From: Streptomyces sp. NBC_01431
Lineage (GTDB): Bacteria > Actinomycetota > Actinomycetes > Streptomycetales > Streptomycetaceae
Assembly (NCBI RefSeq): GCF_036231355.1
Contig: NZ_CP109496.1
Coordinates: 1,612,001 to 1,676,000, forward strand
Direction of reading: 5' to 3'
DNA length: 64,000 bases
The notes beneath the pieces are model-generated. The model did not search any database, had not been told where the DNA came from, and was given only the letters and a program-made list of their open reading frames with translations. Of this stretch, positions 34,259-43,652 are shown piece by piece (position 1 is the first letter of the stretch; every line of letters starts with the position of its first letter). The translations under genes were made by a program, and so were the position numbers.

Positions 34259-36286
34259 ATGACAGAGCGTCAGAAGGATCGGCCGTGGCTCATGCGGACG
34301 TACGCGGGTCACTCGACCGCCGAGGCGTCCAACGAGCTCTACCGCCGCAACCTCGCCAAGGGTCAGACGGGTCTGTCGGTCGCGTTCGACCTTCCGACGC
34401 AGACCGGATACGACCCCGACCACATCCTCGCCCGCGGCGAGGTCGGCCGGGTCGGGGTCCCGGTGTCCCATCTCGGTGACATGCGGCGGCTGTTCCAGGA
34501 CATCCCGCTGGAGCAGATGAACACCTCCATGACGATCAACGCCACCGCGATGTGGCTGCTCGCCATGTACCAGGTGGTCGCCGAGGAGCAGGGCGCGGAC
34601 ATCACCAAGCTCCAGGGCACCACCCAGAACGACATCGTGAAGGAGTACCTCTCGCGCGGGACGCACGTCTTCCCGCCGGGGCCTTCGCTGCGCCTGACGA
34701 CGGACATGATCTGCTACACCGTCAACAACATCCCCAAGTGGAACCCCATCAACATCTGCAGCTACCACCTGCAGGAGGCGGGAGCCACCCCGGTCCAGGA
34801 GATCGCGTACGCGATGTCCACCGCGATCGCCGTGCTCGACTCGGTGTTCGCCTCCGGGCAGATCCCCGAGGACCGCAAGGGCGATGTGGTCGCCCGCATC
34901 TCCTTCTTCGTGAACGCGGGCGTCCGCTTCGTCGAGGAGATGTGCAAGATGCGCGCCTTCGGCCGCATCTGGGACAAGATCACGCGGGAGCGGTACGGCA
35001 TCGAGGACGCCAAGCAGCGCCGCTTCCGCTATGGCGTGCAGGTCAACTCGCTCGGCCTGACCGAGGCGCAGCCGGAGAACAACGTCCAGCGGATCGTGCT
35101 CGAAATGCTGGCCGTGACCCTCTCGAAGGACGCCCGCGCCCGCGCCGTCCAACTCCCCGCCTGGAACGAGGCGTTGGGCCTGCCGCGCCCCTGGGACCAG
35201 CAGTGGTCGCTGCGCATCCAGCAGGTCCTGGCCCACGAGAGCGACCTGCTGGAGTACGAGGACATCTTCGAGGGCTCGCACGTCATCGAGGCCAAGGTGA
35301 GCGCCCTGGTCGAGGAGTGCCTCGCCGAGATCGGCCGGATCCAGGAGATGGGCGGGGCGCTCGCCGCCGTCGAGTCGGGCTACCTCAAGTCGCAGCTCGT
35401 CTCCTCGCACGCCGAACGCCGGGCCCGCATCGAGTCGGGCGAGGAGAAGATCGTCGGCGTCAACTGCTACGAGTCGACCGAACCCAACCCGCTCACCGCC
35501 GACCTGGACGCCGCGATCATGACGGTCGACCCGGCGGTCGAGGCCCGTGTCGTCGCCGCGCTCCAGGACTGGCGCGAGACCCGCTACCAGCCGCCCTTCA
35601 ACCACCCGCGCCCCTGCAAGGCGCTGGAGAAGCTGAAGGAGGCGGCCCAGGGCACCGGCAACCTCATGGAGGCGACCTTGGAGTGCGTGCGCTCGGGGGT
35701 CACCACCGGCGAGTGGTCCGAGGCGCTGCGGGAGGTGTTCGGCGAGTTCCGGGCGCCGACCGGCGTCTCCTCCGCCCCGGTGGCGGTCACCGCCGAGGCA
35801 GGCACGCCGCTCGCCGTGGTCCGCGAGAAGGTGGCGCGGACCGCCTCGGAGCTCGGCTCGGGGCGGCTGCGCCTGCTGGTCGGCAAGCCGGGCCTGGACG
35901 GGCACTCCAACGGCGCCGAGCAGATCGCGGTGCGCGCGCGGGACGCCGGCTTCGAGGTGGTCTACCAGGGCATCCGGCTGACCCCCGAGCAGATCGTGAG
36001 CGCCGCCCTCGCCGAGGACGTGCACTGCGTCGGTCTGTCCATCCTGTCCGGCTCGCACGCCGCGCTGGTCCCGGACGTCCTGGTACGTCTGCGGGACGCG
36101 GGCGCGGCCGACATCCCGGTGATCGCGGGCGGGATCATTCCGCCGGCGGACGCGGAAGACCTGCGCGCGGCGGGCGTCGCCGCCGTCTTCACCCCCAAGG
36201 ACTTCGGAATCACGGAGATCATCGGCCGTATCGTCGACGAGATCCGGAAAGCGAACAAGCTCGACCCGTTGGAGGTCCCCGCATGA
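34259..36286 (+). CDS. meaA: Coenzyme-B12-dependent ethylmalonyl-CoA mutase
   Basis: 675 residues. The TIM-barrel mutase domain (1-530, with AFDLPTQTGYDPDH) is joined to a C-terminal cobalamin domain containing GLDGHSNGAEQ, the DxHxxG cobalt-ligand motif. It converts ethylmalonyl-CoA to methylsuccinyl-CoA. Immediate linkage to ccr distinguishes it from methylmalonyl-CoA mutase, which is usually two-subunit in Streptomyces. The start ATG lies 14 bases after the ccr stop; the stop overlaps the next gene (ATGA). Confidence 0.95.
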   Translation: MTERQKDRPWLMRTYAGHSTAEASNELYRRNLAKGQTGLSVAFDLPTQTGYDPDHILARGEVGRVGVPVSHLGDMRRLFQDIPLEQMNTSMTINATAMWLLAMYQVVAEEQGADITKLQGTTQNDIVKEYLSRGTHVFPPGPSLRLTTDMICYTVNNIPKWNPINICSYHLQEAGATPVQEIAYAMSTAIAVLDSVFASGQIPEDRKGDVVARISFFVNAGVRFVEEMCKMRAFGRIWDKITRERYGIEDAKQRRFRYGVQVNSLGLTEAQPENNVQRIVLEMLAVTLSKDARARAVQLPAWNEALGLPRPWDQQWSLRIQQVLAHESDLLEYEDIFEGSHVIEAKVSALVEECLAEIGRIQEMGGALAAVESGYLKSQLVSSHAERRARIESGEEKIVGVNCYESTEPNPLTADLDAAIMTVDPAVEARVVAALQDWRETRYQPPFNHPRPCKALEKLKEAAQGTGNLMEATLECVRSGVTTGEWSEALREVFGEFRAPTGVSSAPVAVTAEAGTPLAVVREKVARTASELGSGRLRLLVGKPGLDGHSNGAEQIAVRARDAGFEVVYQGIRLTPEQIVSAALAEDVHCVGLSILSGSHAALVPDVLVRLRDAGAADIPVIAGGIIPPADAEDLRAAGVAAVFTPKDFGITEIIGRIVDEIRKANKLDPLEVPA

Positions 36287-37257
36287 GCACCCCTGTCACC
36301 CCCGTCAACCGGCTCCGCCCTCGCCGCTCCTGCCTCGCGGTCCCCGGGTCGAACCCGCGCTTCCTGGAGAAGGCCCAGGGTCTGCCGGCCGACCAGGTCT
36401 TCCTCGACCTGGAGGACGCGTGCGCCCCGCTCGCCAAGCCGGAGGCGCGGCACACCATCGTCAAGTTCCTCAACGAGGGCGACTGGACGGGCAAGACTCG
36501 TGTGGTGCGCGTCAACGACTGGACGACCGAGTGGACGTACCGCGATGTCGTCACGGTGGTGGAGGGCGCCGGGCAGAACCTGGACTGCATCATGCTGCCG
36601 AAGGTCCAGGACGCCCAGCAGGTCGTGGCCCTGGACCTGTTGCTGACCCAGATCGAGAAGACGATGGGCTTCGAGGTCGGCAAGATCGGCATCGAGGCGC
36701 AGATCGAGAACGCCAAGGGCCTGAACAACGTCAACGCGATCGCCGAGGCCTCGCCGCGTACCGAGACGATCATCTTCGGGCCGGCCGACTTCATGGCGTC
36801 CATCAACATGAAGACGCTGGTCGTGGGCGAGCAGCCGCCCGGGTACGGCGCGGACGCCTACCACTACATCCTGATGAAGATCCTGATGGCCGCGCGCGCC
36901 AACGACCTCCAGGCGATCGACGGCCCCTACCTCCAGATCCGCAACGTGGACGGCTACCGCGAGGTCGCCAAGCGTGCCGCGGCGCTCGGCTTCGACGGCA
37001 AGTGGGTGCTGCACCCGGGCCAGGTCGAGGCGTCGAACGAGATCTTCTCGCCCTCGCAGGAGGACTTCGACCACGCCGAGCTCATCCTGGACGCGTACGA
37101 GTACTGCACGTCCGAGGCGGGCGGCAAGAAGGGCTCGGCGATGCTGGGCGACGAGATGATCGACGAGGCCAGCCGCAAGATGGCCCTGGTCATCTCCGGC
37201 AAGGGGCGGGCTGCGGGCATGCGGCGCACGTCGAAGTTCGAGATCCCGGAGGCGTGA
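36283..37257 (+). CDS. HpcH/HpaI (CitE-like) CoA-ester lyase, malyl/methylmalyl-CoA lyase type
   Basis: 324 residues, a TIM barrel starting RPRRSCLAVPGSNPRFLEKA. Magnesium ligands are the glutamate in IEAQIENAKGLNN and the aspartate in FGPADFMASI; LFLDLEDA-like sequence appears as VFLDLEDAC. In the ethylmalonyl-CoA pathway this enzyme cleaves methylmalyl-CoA to glyoxylate and propionyl-CoA. It overlaps meaA by four bases and precedes the hydratase gene, consistent with that role. Confidence 0.88.
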   Translation: MSTPVTPVNRLRPRRSCLAVPGSNPRFLEKAQGLPADQVFLDLEDACAPLAKPEARHTIVKFLNEGDWTGKTRVVRVNDWTTEWTYRDVVTVVEGAGQNLDCIMLPKVQDAQQVVALDLLLTQIEKTMGFEVGKIGIEAQIENAKGLNNVNAIAEASPRTETIIFGPADFMASINMKTLVVGEQPPGYGADAYHYILMKILMAARANDLQAIDGPYLQIRNVDGYREVAKRAAALGFDGKWVLHPGQVEASNEIFSPSQEDFDHAELILDAYEYCTSEAGGKKGSAMLGDEMIDEASRKMALVISGKGRAAGMRRTSKFEIPEA

Positions 37258-37262
37258 GCACC

Positions 37263-37787
37263 ATGCAGTTTGGCCGCACCTATGAAGAGTTCGAAGTCGG
37301 CGCCGTCTACAAGCACTGGCCCGGAAAGACGGTCACCGAGTACGACGACCACCTCTTCTGTCTGCTCACCATGAACCACCACCCGCTCCACATGGACTCC
37401 AACTATGCGGAGAAGACGACCGACTTCAAGAAGAACGTCGTCGTGGGCAACTACATCTACTCGCTGCTGCTCGGCATGAGCGTGCCGGACGTGTCCGGCA
37501 AGGCGATCGCCAACCTGGAGGTCGAGTCGCTCAAGCACGTGGCGCCCACCTTCCACGGCGACACGATCTACGGCGAGACGACGGTGCTCGACAAAACCCC
37601 GTCCAAGTCCAAGAGCGACCGCGGGATCGTCTATGTCGAGACCAAGGGCTACAAGCAGGACGGCACTTTGGTCTGCGTCTTCCGGCGCAAGGTGATGGTG
37701 CCGACCGAGACGTACATCAAGGAGCGCGGCGGCGAGCAGCCCGGCCGCCCCGAGCTCATTGAGCCCGCCAAGAAGACGGAGAAGTAG
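37263..37787 (+). CDS. MaoC-family hydratase, probable mesaconyl-CoA hydratase
   Basis: 174 residues with a single hot-dog fold. The hydratase motif region is TEYDDHLFCLLTMNHHPLHM with the Asp/His pair of MaoC enzymes. It would hydrate mesaconyl-CoA to methylmalyl-CoA for the lyase encoded just upstream. Only 5 bases separate it from the lyase stop, and 2 bases from the next gene. The substrate is inferred from the operon. Confidence 0.87.
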   Translation: MQFGRTYEEFEVGAVYKHWPGKTVTEYDDHLFCLLTMNHHPLHMDSNYAEKTTDFKKNVVVGNYIYSLLLGMSVPDVSGKAIANLEVESLKHVAPTFHGDTIYGETTVLDKTPSKSKSDRGIVYVETKGYKQDGTLVCVFRRKVMVPTETYIKERGGEQPGRPELIEPAKKTEK

Positions 37788-37789
37788 CC

Positions 37790-38995
37790 ATGGCCCGTCT
37801 CGCGCAGACCGCCGGTCTGACCGACGTCCAGCAGGAAATCCTGGCCACCGTACGGGACTTCGTCGACAAGGAGATCATTCCGGTCGCGACCCAGCTGGAG
37901 CACAAGGACGAGTACCCGACGCAGATCGTCGAGGGGCTCAAGGAGTTGGGCCTGTTCGGCCTGATGATCCCCGAGGAGTACGGGGGCCTGGGTGAGTCGC
38001 TGCTCACCTACGCACTGTGCGTCGAGGAGATCGCGCGTGGCTGGATGTCGGTGTCCGGCATCATCAACACGCACTTCATCGTGGCGTACATGCTCAAGCA
38101 GCACGGCACCCAGGAGCAGAAGGACACCTTCCTGCCGCGGATGGCGCTCGGCGAGGTGCGCGGCGCGTTCTCGATGTCCGAGCCGGCGCTCGGCTCGGAC
38201 GTGTCGGCGATCACGTCCAAGGGTGTCAAGGACGGCGAGGAGTACGTCCTCAACGGCCAGAAGATGTGGCTGACCAACGGCGGAACGTCGTCCTTGGTGG
38301 CCGTTCTGTGCCGGAGTGACGAAGGACACCCCGAGGGGACCGCGCCCCACAAGTCGATGACGACCTTCCTCGTGGAGAAGGAGCCGGGTTTCGGAGAGGT
38401 CCGCCCCGGTCTGACCATTCCCGGCAAGATCGACAAAATGGGATACAAGGGCGTCGACACCACCGAGCTGATCATGGACGGCCTGCGGGTTCCGGCCAAT
38501 CGCGTGCTCGGCGGGGTCACCGGCCGAGGGTTTTACCAAATGATGGACGGCGTCGAAGTCGGCCGCGTCAACGTCGCGGCACGTGGTTGCGGAGTCGCTC
38601 AGCGTGCATTTGAGCTCGGTGTCTCCTATGCCCAGCAACGTCACACTTTCGGCAAGCCGATCGCCCAGCACCAGGCCATTCAGTTCAAGCTCGCCGAGAT
38701 GGCTACCAAGGTCGAAGCCGCCCATGCAATGATGGTCAACGCAGCACGCAAAAAGGACTCCGGGGAGCGAAACGACCTCGAAGCAGGGATGGCGAAGTAC
38801 CTCGCCTCCGAGTACTGCAAGGAGGTGGTGGAAGACGCCTTCCGTATCCACGGCGGCTACGGCTTCTCCAAGGAGTACGAGATCGAGCGCCTGTACCGCG
38901 AGGCGCCGATGTTGCTCATCGGTGAGGGTACCGCCGAGATCCAGAAAATGATCATCGGTCGCCGGCTTCTCGAGGAGTACCGGTTCCAGGGTTGA
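37790..38995 (+). CDS. Acyl-CoA dehydrogenase, probable methylsuccinyl-CoA dehydrogenase
   Basis: 401 residues, a complete acyl-CoA dehydrogenase: FAD-binding FSMSEPALGSD and WLTNGG, and the C-terminal base region LYREAPMLLIGEGTAEIQ. In this operon it should oxidise methylsuccinyl-CoA to mesaconyl-CoA. Characterised proteobacterial methylsuccinyl-CoA dehydrogenases carry a long N-terminal extension that is absent here. Codons in the second half (from about 38290) are noticeably less GC-biased at third positions than the first half. Last gene of the run. Confidence 0.88.
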   Translation: MARLAQTAGLTDVQQEILATVRDFVDKEIIPVATQLEHKDEYPTQIVEGLKELGLFGLMIPEEYGGLGESLLTYALCVEEIARGWMSVSGIINTHFIVAYMLKQHGTQEQKDTFLPRMALGEVRGAFSMSEPALGSDVSAITSKGVKDGEEYVLNGQKMWLTNGGTSSLVAVLCRSDEGHPEGTAPHKSMTTFLVEKEPGFGEVRPGLTIPGKIDKMGYKGVDTTELIMDGLRVPANRVLGGVTGRGFYQMMDGVEVGRVNVAARGCGVAQRAFELGVSYAQQRHTFGKPIAQHQAIQFKLAEMATKVEAAHAMMVNAARKKDSGERNDLEAGMAKYLASEYCKEVVEDAFRIHGGYGFSKEYEIERLYREAPMLLIGEGTAEIQKMIIGRRLLEEYRFQG

Positions 38996-39168
38996 TTGCC
39001 GCTTTTAGGTCGGTTTGGCCGCGAAGAAGATCACACCCTGTCATCGCCTTCCGGCCGCCGACTCGGCTTCTGGCTTGCCCAGTTGCGGCTCGCAACCGAT
39101 ACCATCGCCGGTAAACCAGCCGCCGTCCCCCGTTGCCAGCGCGGCATCATCCGCTACGAAGGTCATCC

Positions 39169-39825
39169 ATGCCCCACAGCCAAACCTCTGCACCACGCGA
39201 CGGCTTCCTCAAGGGACGCCTTGCTCGCGGAGCCTCGCCGTGGCTTCTGCCGACCGTCGCCACCGCTGCCATCAGCCTGGCCCGATCCCGCCGCTCCAAG
39301 GGCGCCGCGATCGTCGCCGTGCCCACCACCGTCCTCGCGGCGGGCATGCTGTGGTTCTTCCGCGACCCCGAGCGTGAGATCACGCAGGGGCGGGTCATCT
39401 CTCCCGCCGACGGTGTGGTGCAGAGCATCATGCCGTGGAAGGACGGACGCACCCGCGTCGCGATCTTCATGAGCCCGCTGAACGTCCACGTCAACCGCGC
39501 GCCCCTCGCGGGCACGGTGACGTCCGTGGAGCACATCCCCGGTGGCTTCGTTCCGGCGTTCAACAAGGAGAGCGAGAACAACGAGCGCGTTGTCTGGCAC
39601 TTCGACACCGAGCTCGGCGACATCGAGATGGTGCAGATCGCCGGTGCGGTCGCGCGCCGCATCGTGCCGTACATCCCCCAGGGCACCAAGGTGGAGCAGG
39701 GCGAGCGCATCGGCCTCATCCGCTTCGGCTCGCGGGTCGACATCTACCTCCCCGAGGGTGTCGAGGTCGCGGTCGAGGTCGGTCAGGCGACCACGGCGGG
39801 GGTGACTCGAATTGACCGTGATTGA
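39169..39825 (+). CDS. psd: Phosphatidylserine decarboxylase proenzyme
   Basis: 218 residues from the ATG at 39169. One or two N-terminal membrane segments (about 25-65) precede the catalytic part. The autocleavage site is the Gly-Ser in LIRFGSRVDIYLP, where the serine becomes the pyruvoyl group. Other family blocks are ISPADGVVQ and FMSPLNVHVNRAP. It makes phosphatidylethanolamine at the membrane. It overlaps pssA, which supplies its substrate. Confidence 0.94.
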   Translation: MPHSQTSAPRDGFLKGRLARGASPWLLPTVATAAISLARSRRSKGAAIVAVPTTVLAAGMLWFFRDPEREITQGRVISPADGVVQSIMPWKDGRTRVAIFMSPLNVHVNRAPLAGTVTSVEHIPGGFVPAFNKESENNERVVWHFDTELGDIEMVQIAGAVARRIVPYIPQGTKVEQGERIGLIRFGSRVDIYLPEGVEVAVEVGQATTAGVTRIDRD

Positions 39826-40666
39826 TCCCGAGACACAGGCCGGCTGGGTCCCCGAGGCGGAGTCCGAGGACGACGTCGAGGAGATGCCCCTGTCGCTGCG
39901 GCTGTCGATAGCGGACACCCTCACACTGGGCAACGCCACGTGCGGATTCATGGCGGTGTACTTCACCACCACGGGCATCCTCATCCCGCACCTGTCCGGC
40001 AGCCAGGAGACGGGCATGGCGCGGCACTCCGCCGCGACCGCCGTGATCCTGATGCTGCTCGCGGCGATCTTCGATCTCTGCGACGGTCTCGTCGCCCGCA
40101 AGCTGCGCAGCTCCCCGATGGGTGCCGAGCTGGACAACCTCTCCGACCTGATCAGCTTCGGGCTCGCCCCGGCCTACTTCGTGCTCGTTTACGGAATGGT
40201 CGCGGACGACGCCCACCAGCGGGTCGCCGCGGTCGCCGCGATCACGGTGCTGCTCGCCGTGGTGCTCAGACTCGCGCGCTTCTCGTGCGTGACGATGAAG
40301 GACGGCATGTTCCAGGGCATGCCGAGCCCGTTCGGCGCGCTCACGGTCGTCTCGATCGTCCTGCTTGAGCTGCCGTTCGTCCCGACGCTGCTCGCCGTGA
40401 TCGGCGTCGCCTGGCTGATGGTGAGCCGGGTCGAGTACCCCAAGCCGCGGGGCGTCCTCGCGGTGGCGATGCTCAGCTGGATCATCGGTGCGATGGGGCT
40501 GCTCGCGGCGTGGGCGTTCGACGCCCCCGGCGGTCAGATGCTGCTCCAGACCGGCTGTGCGCTCCAGATCGTCCTGGCCGCCACCATCCCCCTCTTCGCG
40601 ACGGCCCGGCGGGTGAACAGCTTCCGCGACAACCGCCGTGAGGCGCGGGCGGCGCAGCTGCCGTAG
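39812..40666 (+). CDS. pssA: CDP-diacylglycerol-serine O-phosphatidyltransferase
   Basis: 284 residues. The CDP-alcohol phosphotransferase motif is CDGLVARKLRSSPMGAELD continuing to NLSD, matching DGxxARxxxxxxxxGxxxDxxxD. Six to eight membrane helices. The start is probably TTG at 39812, with GGGGGTG upstream; a GTG at 39818 is possible. Either overlaps the end of psd, so the two genes are translationally linked. It converts CDP-diacylglycerol and serine to phosphatidylserine. Confidence 0.93.
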   Translation: MTVIDPETQAGWVPEAESEDDVEEMPLSLRLSIADTLTLGNATCGFMAVYFTTTGILIPHLSGSQETGMARHSAATAVILMLLAAIFDLCDGLVARKLRSSPMGAELDNLSDLISFGLAPAYFVLVYGMVADDAHQRVAAVAAITVLLAVVLRLARFSCVTMKDGMFQGMPSPFGALTVVSIVLLELPFVPTLLAVIGVAWLMVSRVEYPKPRGVLAVAMLSWIIGAMGLLAAWAFDAPGGQMLLQTGCALQIVLAATIPLFATARRVNSFRDNRREARAAQLP

Positions 40667-40684
40667 GCGCTCACACTGCTCGGC

Positions 40685-40720
40685 AAAGGGGCCCAGGGTT
40701 CTTCGACCCGGGGCCCCTTT
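40685..40720 (+). terminator. Strong terminator after pssA
   Basis: 10-bp arms (40685-40694 with 40711-40720) extended by an inner GGGT/ACCC pairing, ending in a short T run on the plus strand. Confidence 0.88.
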
Positions 40721-40784
40721 CGTGTGCCCGCTTCGGTGGGCACAGCCGTGTTCGGCCCTCGAACGCCGGGCGGGCTTGATCCGG

Positions 40785-42305
40785 TCAGTGGGCGTGTTCC
40801 GTGGGGCGGAGGTCCCTCGGGATCTTCGCCCAGGCCAGTACGGCGGCGGCCAGCGGAAGCACCGCGGCGAGCAGGAACGTCGGCGTCATGCCCGCTGTGA
40901 AGGCCTCGGCGACCTTGCCGAGGAGCGCCGAACCCGCGGGGCCGCCGATCCCGGAGGCCACGTGCGCGGCCTCCCCGACGGAGTCGCGCACGGCCTGGTC
41001 GGCCGGGCCGTCGATGCCCAGGTCGGGCAGGTGCGCCCGGTACAGGGCCGTCGCCACGCTGCCGAGTACGGCCACGCCCATGGCCGCGCCCAGCTCGTAG
41101 CAGGTCTCCTCGACGGCGGCCGCGCCGCTGACGTCCTTCGCGGGCGCGGAGGCCATCAGCGTGACCGAGGCGGCCGTGGTGGCGATACCGACGCCGCAGC
41201 CGATCACGGCGAGGGCGAGGGCCATCGCCGGGTATCCGAGGGCTCCGGACCGGCCCAGGAACCAGGGCAGCGCGAGCCCGGCGGTCATGAGCAGCAAGCC
41301 GCCGCCGAGCACGTACCGGATGGAGAACCGGTGCATCAGCGCCGGGGTCGTCATCGAGGTGGCCATCAGACCGAGCGGCGCCGGCAGCAGCCGCACGCCC
41401 GCTTCCAGCGGGGTGTACCCCTGCCCGTACTGGAACCACTGCGTGACCAGGAACAGCGCGGAGCCCAGCGCGATCATGCCGAGGAAGATCGAGACCGCGG
41501 CGATGGTGAACGAGCGGTTGGCGAACAGCCTTACCTGGAGCAGCGGTTGGGGCAGTTTCAGCTGACGTCGGACGAATATCGTCAGCGTCACAGCGGCCAG
41601 CACCAGCAGCGCCCAGGCGAGCGGGTCGGCCGGGCCGCCCTTGCCGAGCTGTTTGATGCCGCCCGCCAGCGCGAGCATGCCGACGACCGACTGGGCCACA
41701 CCCCACCAGTCCCAGCGCCCGGCACGGGGCTGGCGGGACTCGGGGATCAGCCGCGCGCCCAGCGCGATGACGACCAGGGCCACCGGGATGTTGATCAGGA
41801 ACGCGGAGTGCCAGCCCTGCTGCTCGACGAGCAGTCCCCCGACGACCGGGCCCAGTGCCATGCCGCCGCCCAACACCGCGGCCCACACCGCGTAGGCGAA
41901 GGCCCGCTCACGGGCGTCGGTGAAGACATGGCGCAGGATCGACAGGGTGGCGGGCATGATCGCGGCACCGCCGACGCCGAGCAGCGCCCGCGCGGCGATG
42001 ACGTGCCAGGCGTCCGTGGCGAAGACGGCCATCAGCGAGGCGGCCGCGAAGATGCCGAACCCCATGAGCAGCAGGCGCTTGCGGCCCCAGCGATCGCCGA
42101 GCGCACCGGCCGTGACCAGCAGGCCGGAGAGCGCGAGGGCGTAGATGTCGATGATCCAAAGCTGCTGTACGGAGCTGGGACGCAGGTCGCCGACCAGGGA
42201 GGGGAAGGCGACGTTGAGGATCGTGGTGTCCATGGCGATGAGCAGCAGGCTGCCCGACAGAATTGCGAGGACGGCCCAGCGCCGGGGGTCGAGGTGCGCA
42301 GTCAT
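40785..42305 (-). CDS. EmrB/QacA-type MFS drug exporter
   Basis: 506 residues from the ATG at 42305 with GGGAG upstream; about fourteen membrane helices. Helix 1 contains the DHA2 signature LLLIAMDTTILNVAFPSL, and GDRWGRKRLLL is motif A. GVGGAAIMPATLSIL and ALGPVVGGLL complete the antiporter pattern. It should expel hydrophobic or cationic compounds using the proton gradient. A perfect TetR-type palindrome sits 19 bases upstream of the start, but no regulator gene adjoins it. Confidence 0.92.
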   Translation of the reverse strand: MTAHLDPRRWAVLAILSGSLLLIAMDTTILNVAFPSLVGDLRPSSVQQLWIIDIYALALSGLLVTAGALGDRWGRKRLLLMGFGIFAAASLMAVFATDAWHVIAARALLGVGGAAIMPATLSILRHVFTDARERAFAYAVWAAVLGGGMALGPVVGGLLVEQQGWHSAFLINIPVALVVIALGARLIPESRQPRAGRWDWWGVAQSVVGMLALAGGIKQLGKGGPADPLAWALLVLAAVTLTIFVRRQLKLPQPLLQVRLFANRSFTIAAVSIFLGMIALGSALFLVTQWFQYGQGYTPLEAGVRLLPAPLGLMATSMTTPALMHRFSIRYVLGGGLLLMTAGLALPWFLGRSGALGYPAMALALAVIGCGVGIATTAASVTLMASAPAKDVSGAAAVEETCYELGAAMGVAVLGSVATALYRAHLPDLGIDGPADQAVRDSVGEAAHVASGIGGPAGSALLGKVAEAFTAGMTPTFLLAAVLPLAAAVLAWAKIPRDLRPTEHAH

Positions 42306-42323
42306 GGAACACTCCCGTATCGA

Positions 42324-42343
42324 ATGAGACATTAGTGTCTCAT
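42324..42343 (-). promoter_or_regulatory. TetR-type operator upstream of the MFS exporter
   Basis: ATGAGACA-TTAG-TGTCTCAT, a perfect 8-bp inverted repeat with a 4-base centre, between the exporter start and its likely promoter. Confidence 0.72.
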
Positions 42344-42416
42344 AGCTTGGCAGAGGGGTGCTCCTGCTATGTCCGGTGCGGGCGCGGAGGCGGCGGGGTG
42401 TGCGGGCAGGGAGACG

Positions 42417-42454
42417 AACGGCCCCCTACGCGATCGCTCGCGTAGGGGGCCGTT
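42417..42454 (-). terminator. Terminator between the glycerate kinase and MFS genes
   Basis: Perfect 16-bp stem (42417-42432 with 42439-42454) and a 6-base loop, 44 bases past the glycerate kinase stop. Confidence 0.85.
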
Positions 42455-42497
42455 TCTCGTGCCGAGGTACCAGCGGTACGGGCAGTCCCGGTGGGGA

Positions 42498-43652
42498 CTA
42501 CCGCAGGAAGTCCTCCGCGATGGTCTGAGCGACGCGCTCCAGGAGCGGGCCCGCGTTGGCCATGCACTTCGCGGGGTCCGGCTCAAGGGCGGTCAGTGCG
42601 TAGGCGCGACGGATGCCCGCGTCGCCGAGCTGCTTGGGCTGGAGAGCGAGGCGGCCGCAGACCGCGACGACCTCGATTCCGGCGGCGCGCGCAGCGGCGG
42701 CCACACCGGCCGGCGCCTTGCCGTGCAGGGTCTGCTCGTCGAGGGAGCCCTCGCCGGTGATCACCAGGGTGGCGCCGGCCAGCGCCGGCGCGAAGCCGAG
42801 CACATCCAGCATGACCTCGATGCCGGGCCGGAACGTGGCGTCGAGCGCAACCAGTGCGCCGTAGCCGATGCCGCCGGCCGCACCGGCGCCCGGGGCGAGC
42901 GCCGCCTCGGCGGCCTTCGCACCGAGGGTGGCTTCGAGGACCTTGGCGTAGTGGGCCAGGGCCGCGTCCAGGATCGCCACGTCCTCGGGCGAGGCGCCCT
43001 TCTGCGGACCGTAGACCGCGGGGGCTCCCTTCGGACCGGTCAGCGGATTGTCGACATCGCTGGCGAGGACGAGTTCCACGCCCTCGAAGCGGGCGTCCAG
43101 GCCCGAGAAGTCCGCCGACGCGAGCTGCGCGAGGGCGCCACCGCCGGGACCGACCGGCTCACCCGAGGCGTCCAGGAAAACAGCGCCGAGCGCGGCCAGC
43201 ATGCCCGCGCCGCCGTCGGTCGTCGCACTGCCGCCCACGCCGAACACGATGGTCCGCGCGCCCGCGTCGAGCGCTGCGAGCAGCAGCTCACCGGAGCCGT
43301 ATGTGGTGGCGGTGAGCGCCGCGAAGACGCCCGCGGGAAGATGCTGGAGCCCGGAGGCCTCCGCCATCTCGACCACGGCCACACCGTCGCGGACGGCGTA
43401 CGCGGCGGTCACCGGAGTACCGAGCGGCCCGGTTACCCGCACCTCGCGCCGCTCGAATCCGGCCGCCACCGCGGCCGCCACCGTGCCGTCGCCGCCGTCG
43501 GCGACCGGCAGGGTCTCCACCCGCAGATCCGGGACGACCCGCCGCAGCCCGGCCGTCACCCGCTCCGCGACCTGTACGGCCGTGAGCGAGCCCTTGAACT
43601 TGTCCGCCGCCACGAGTACGCGGGCGGTCTCCAAAACTGCGCCGTCCGTCAC
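42498..43652 (-). CDS. Glycerate kinase
   Basis: 384 residues of the GlxK/GarK family: VLVAADKFKGSLTAVQVAER at the N-terminus, ADGGDGTVAA, and VFGVGGSATTDGGAGMLAAL, all family hallmarks. It phosphorylates D-glycerate, joining glyoxylate/glycerate catabolism to glycolysis. The gene is alone on its strand, bounded by a terminator downstream and a gene-poor stretch upstream. Confidence 0.93.
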   Translation of the reverse strand: MTDGAVLETARVLVAADKFKGSLTAVQVAERVTAGLRRVVPDLRVETLPVADGGDGTVAAAVAAGFERREVRVTGPLGTPVTAAYAVRDGVAVVEMAEASGLQHLPAGVFAALTATTYGSGELLLAALDAGARTIVFGVGGSATTDGGAGMLAALGAVFLDASGEPVGPGGGALAQLASADFSGLDARFEGVELVLASDVDNPLTGPKGAPAVYGPQKGASPEDVAILDAALAHYAKVLEATLGAKAAEAALAPGAGAAGGIGYGALVALDATFRPGIEVMLDVLGFAPALAGATLVITGEGSLDEQTLHGKAPAGVAAAARAAGIEVVAVCGRLALQPKQLGDAGIRRAYALTALEPDPAKCMANAGPLLERVAQTIAEDFLR

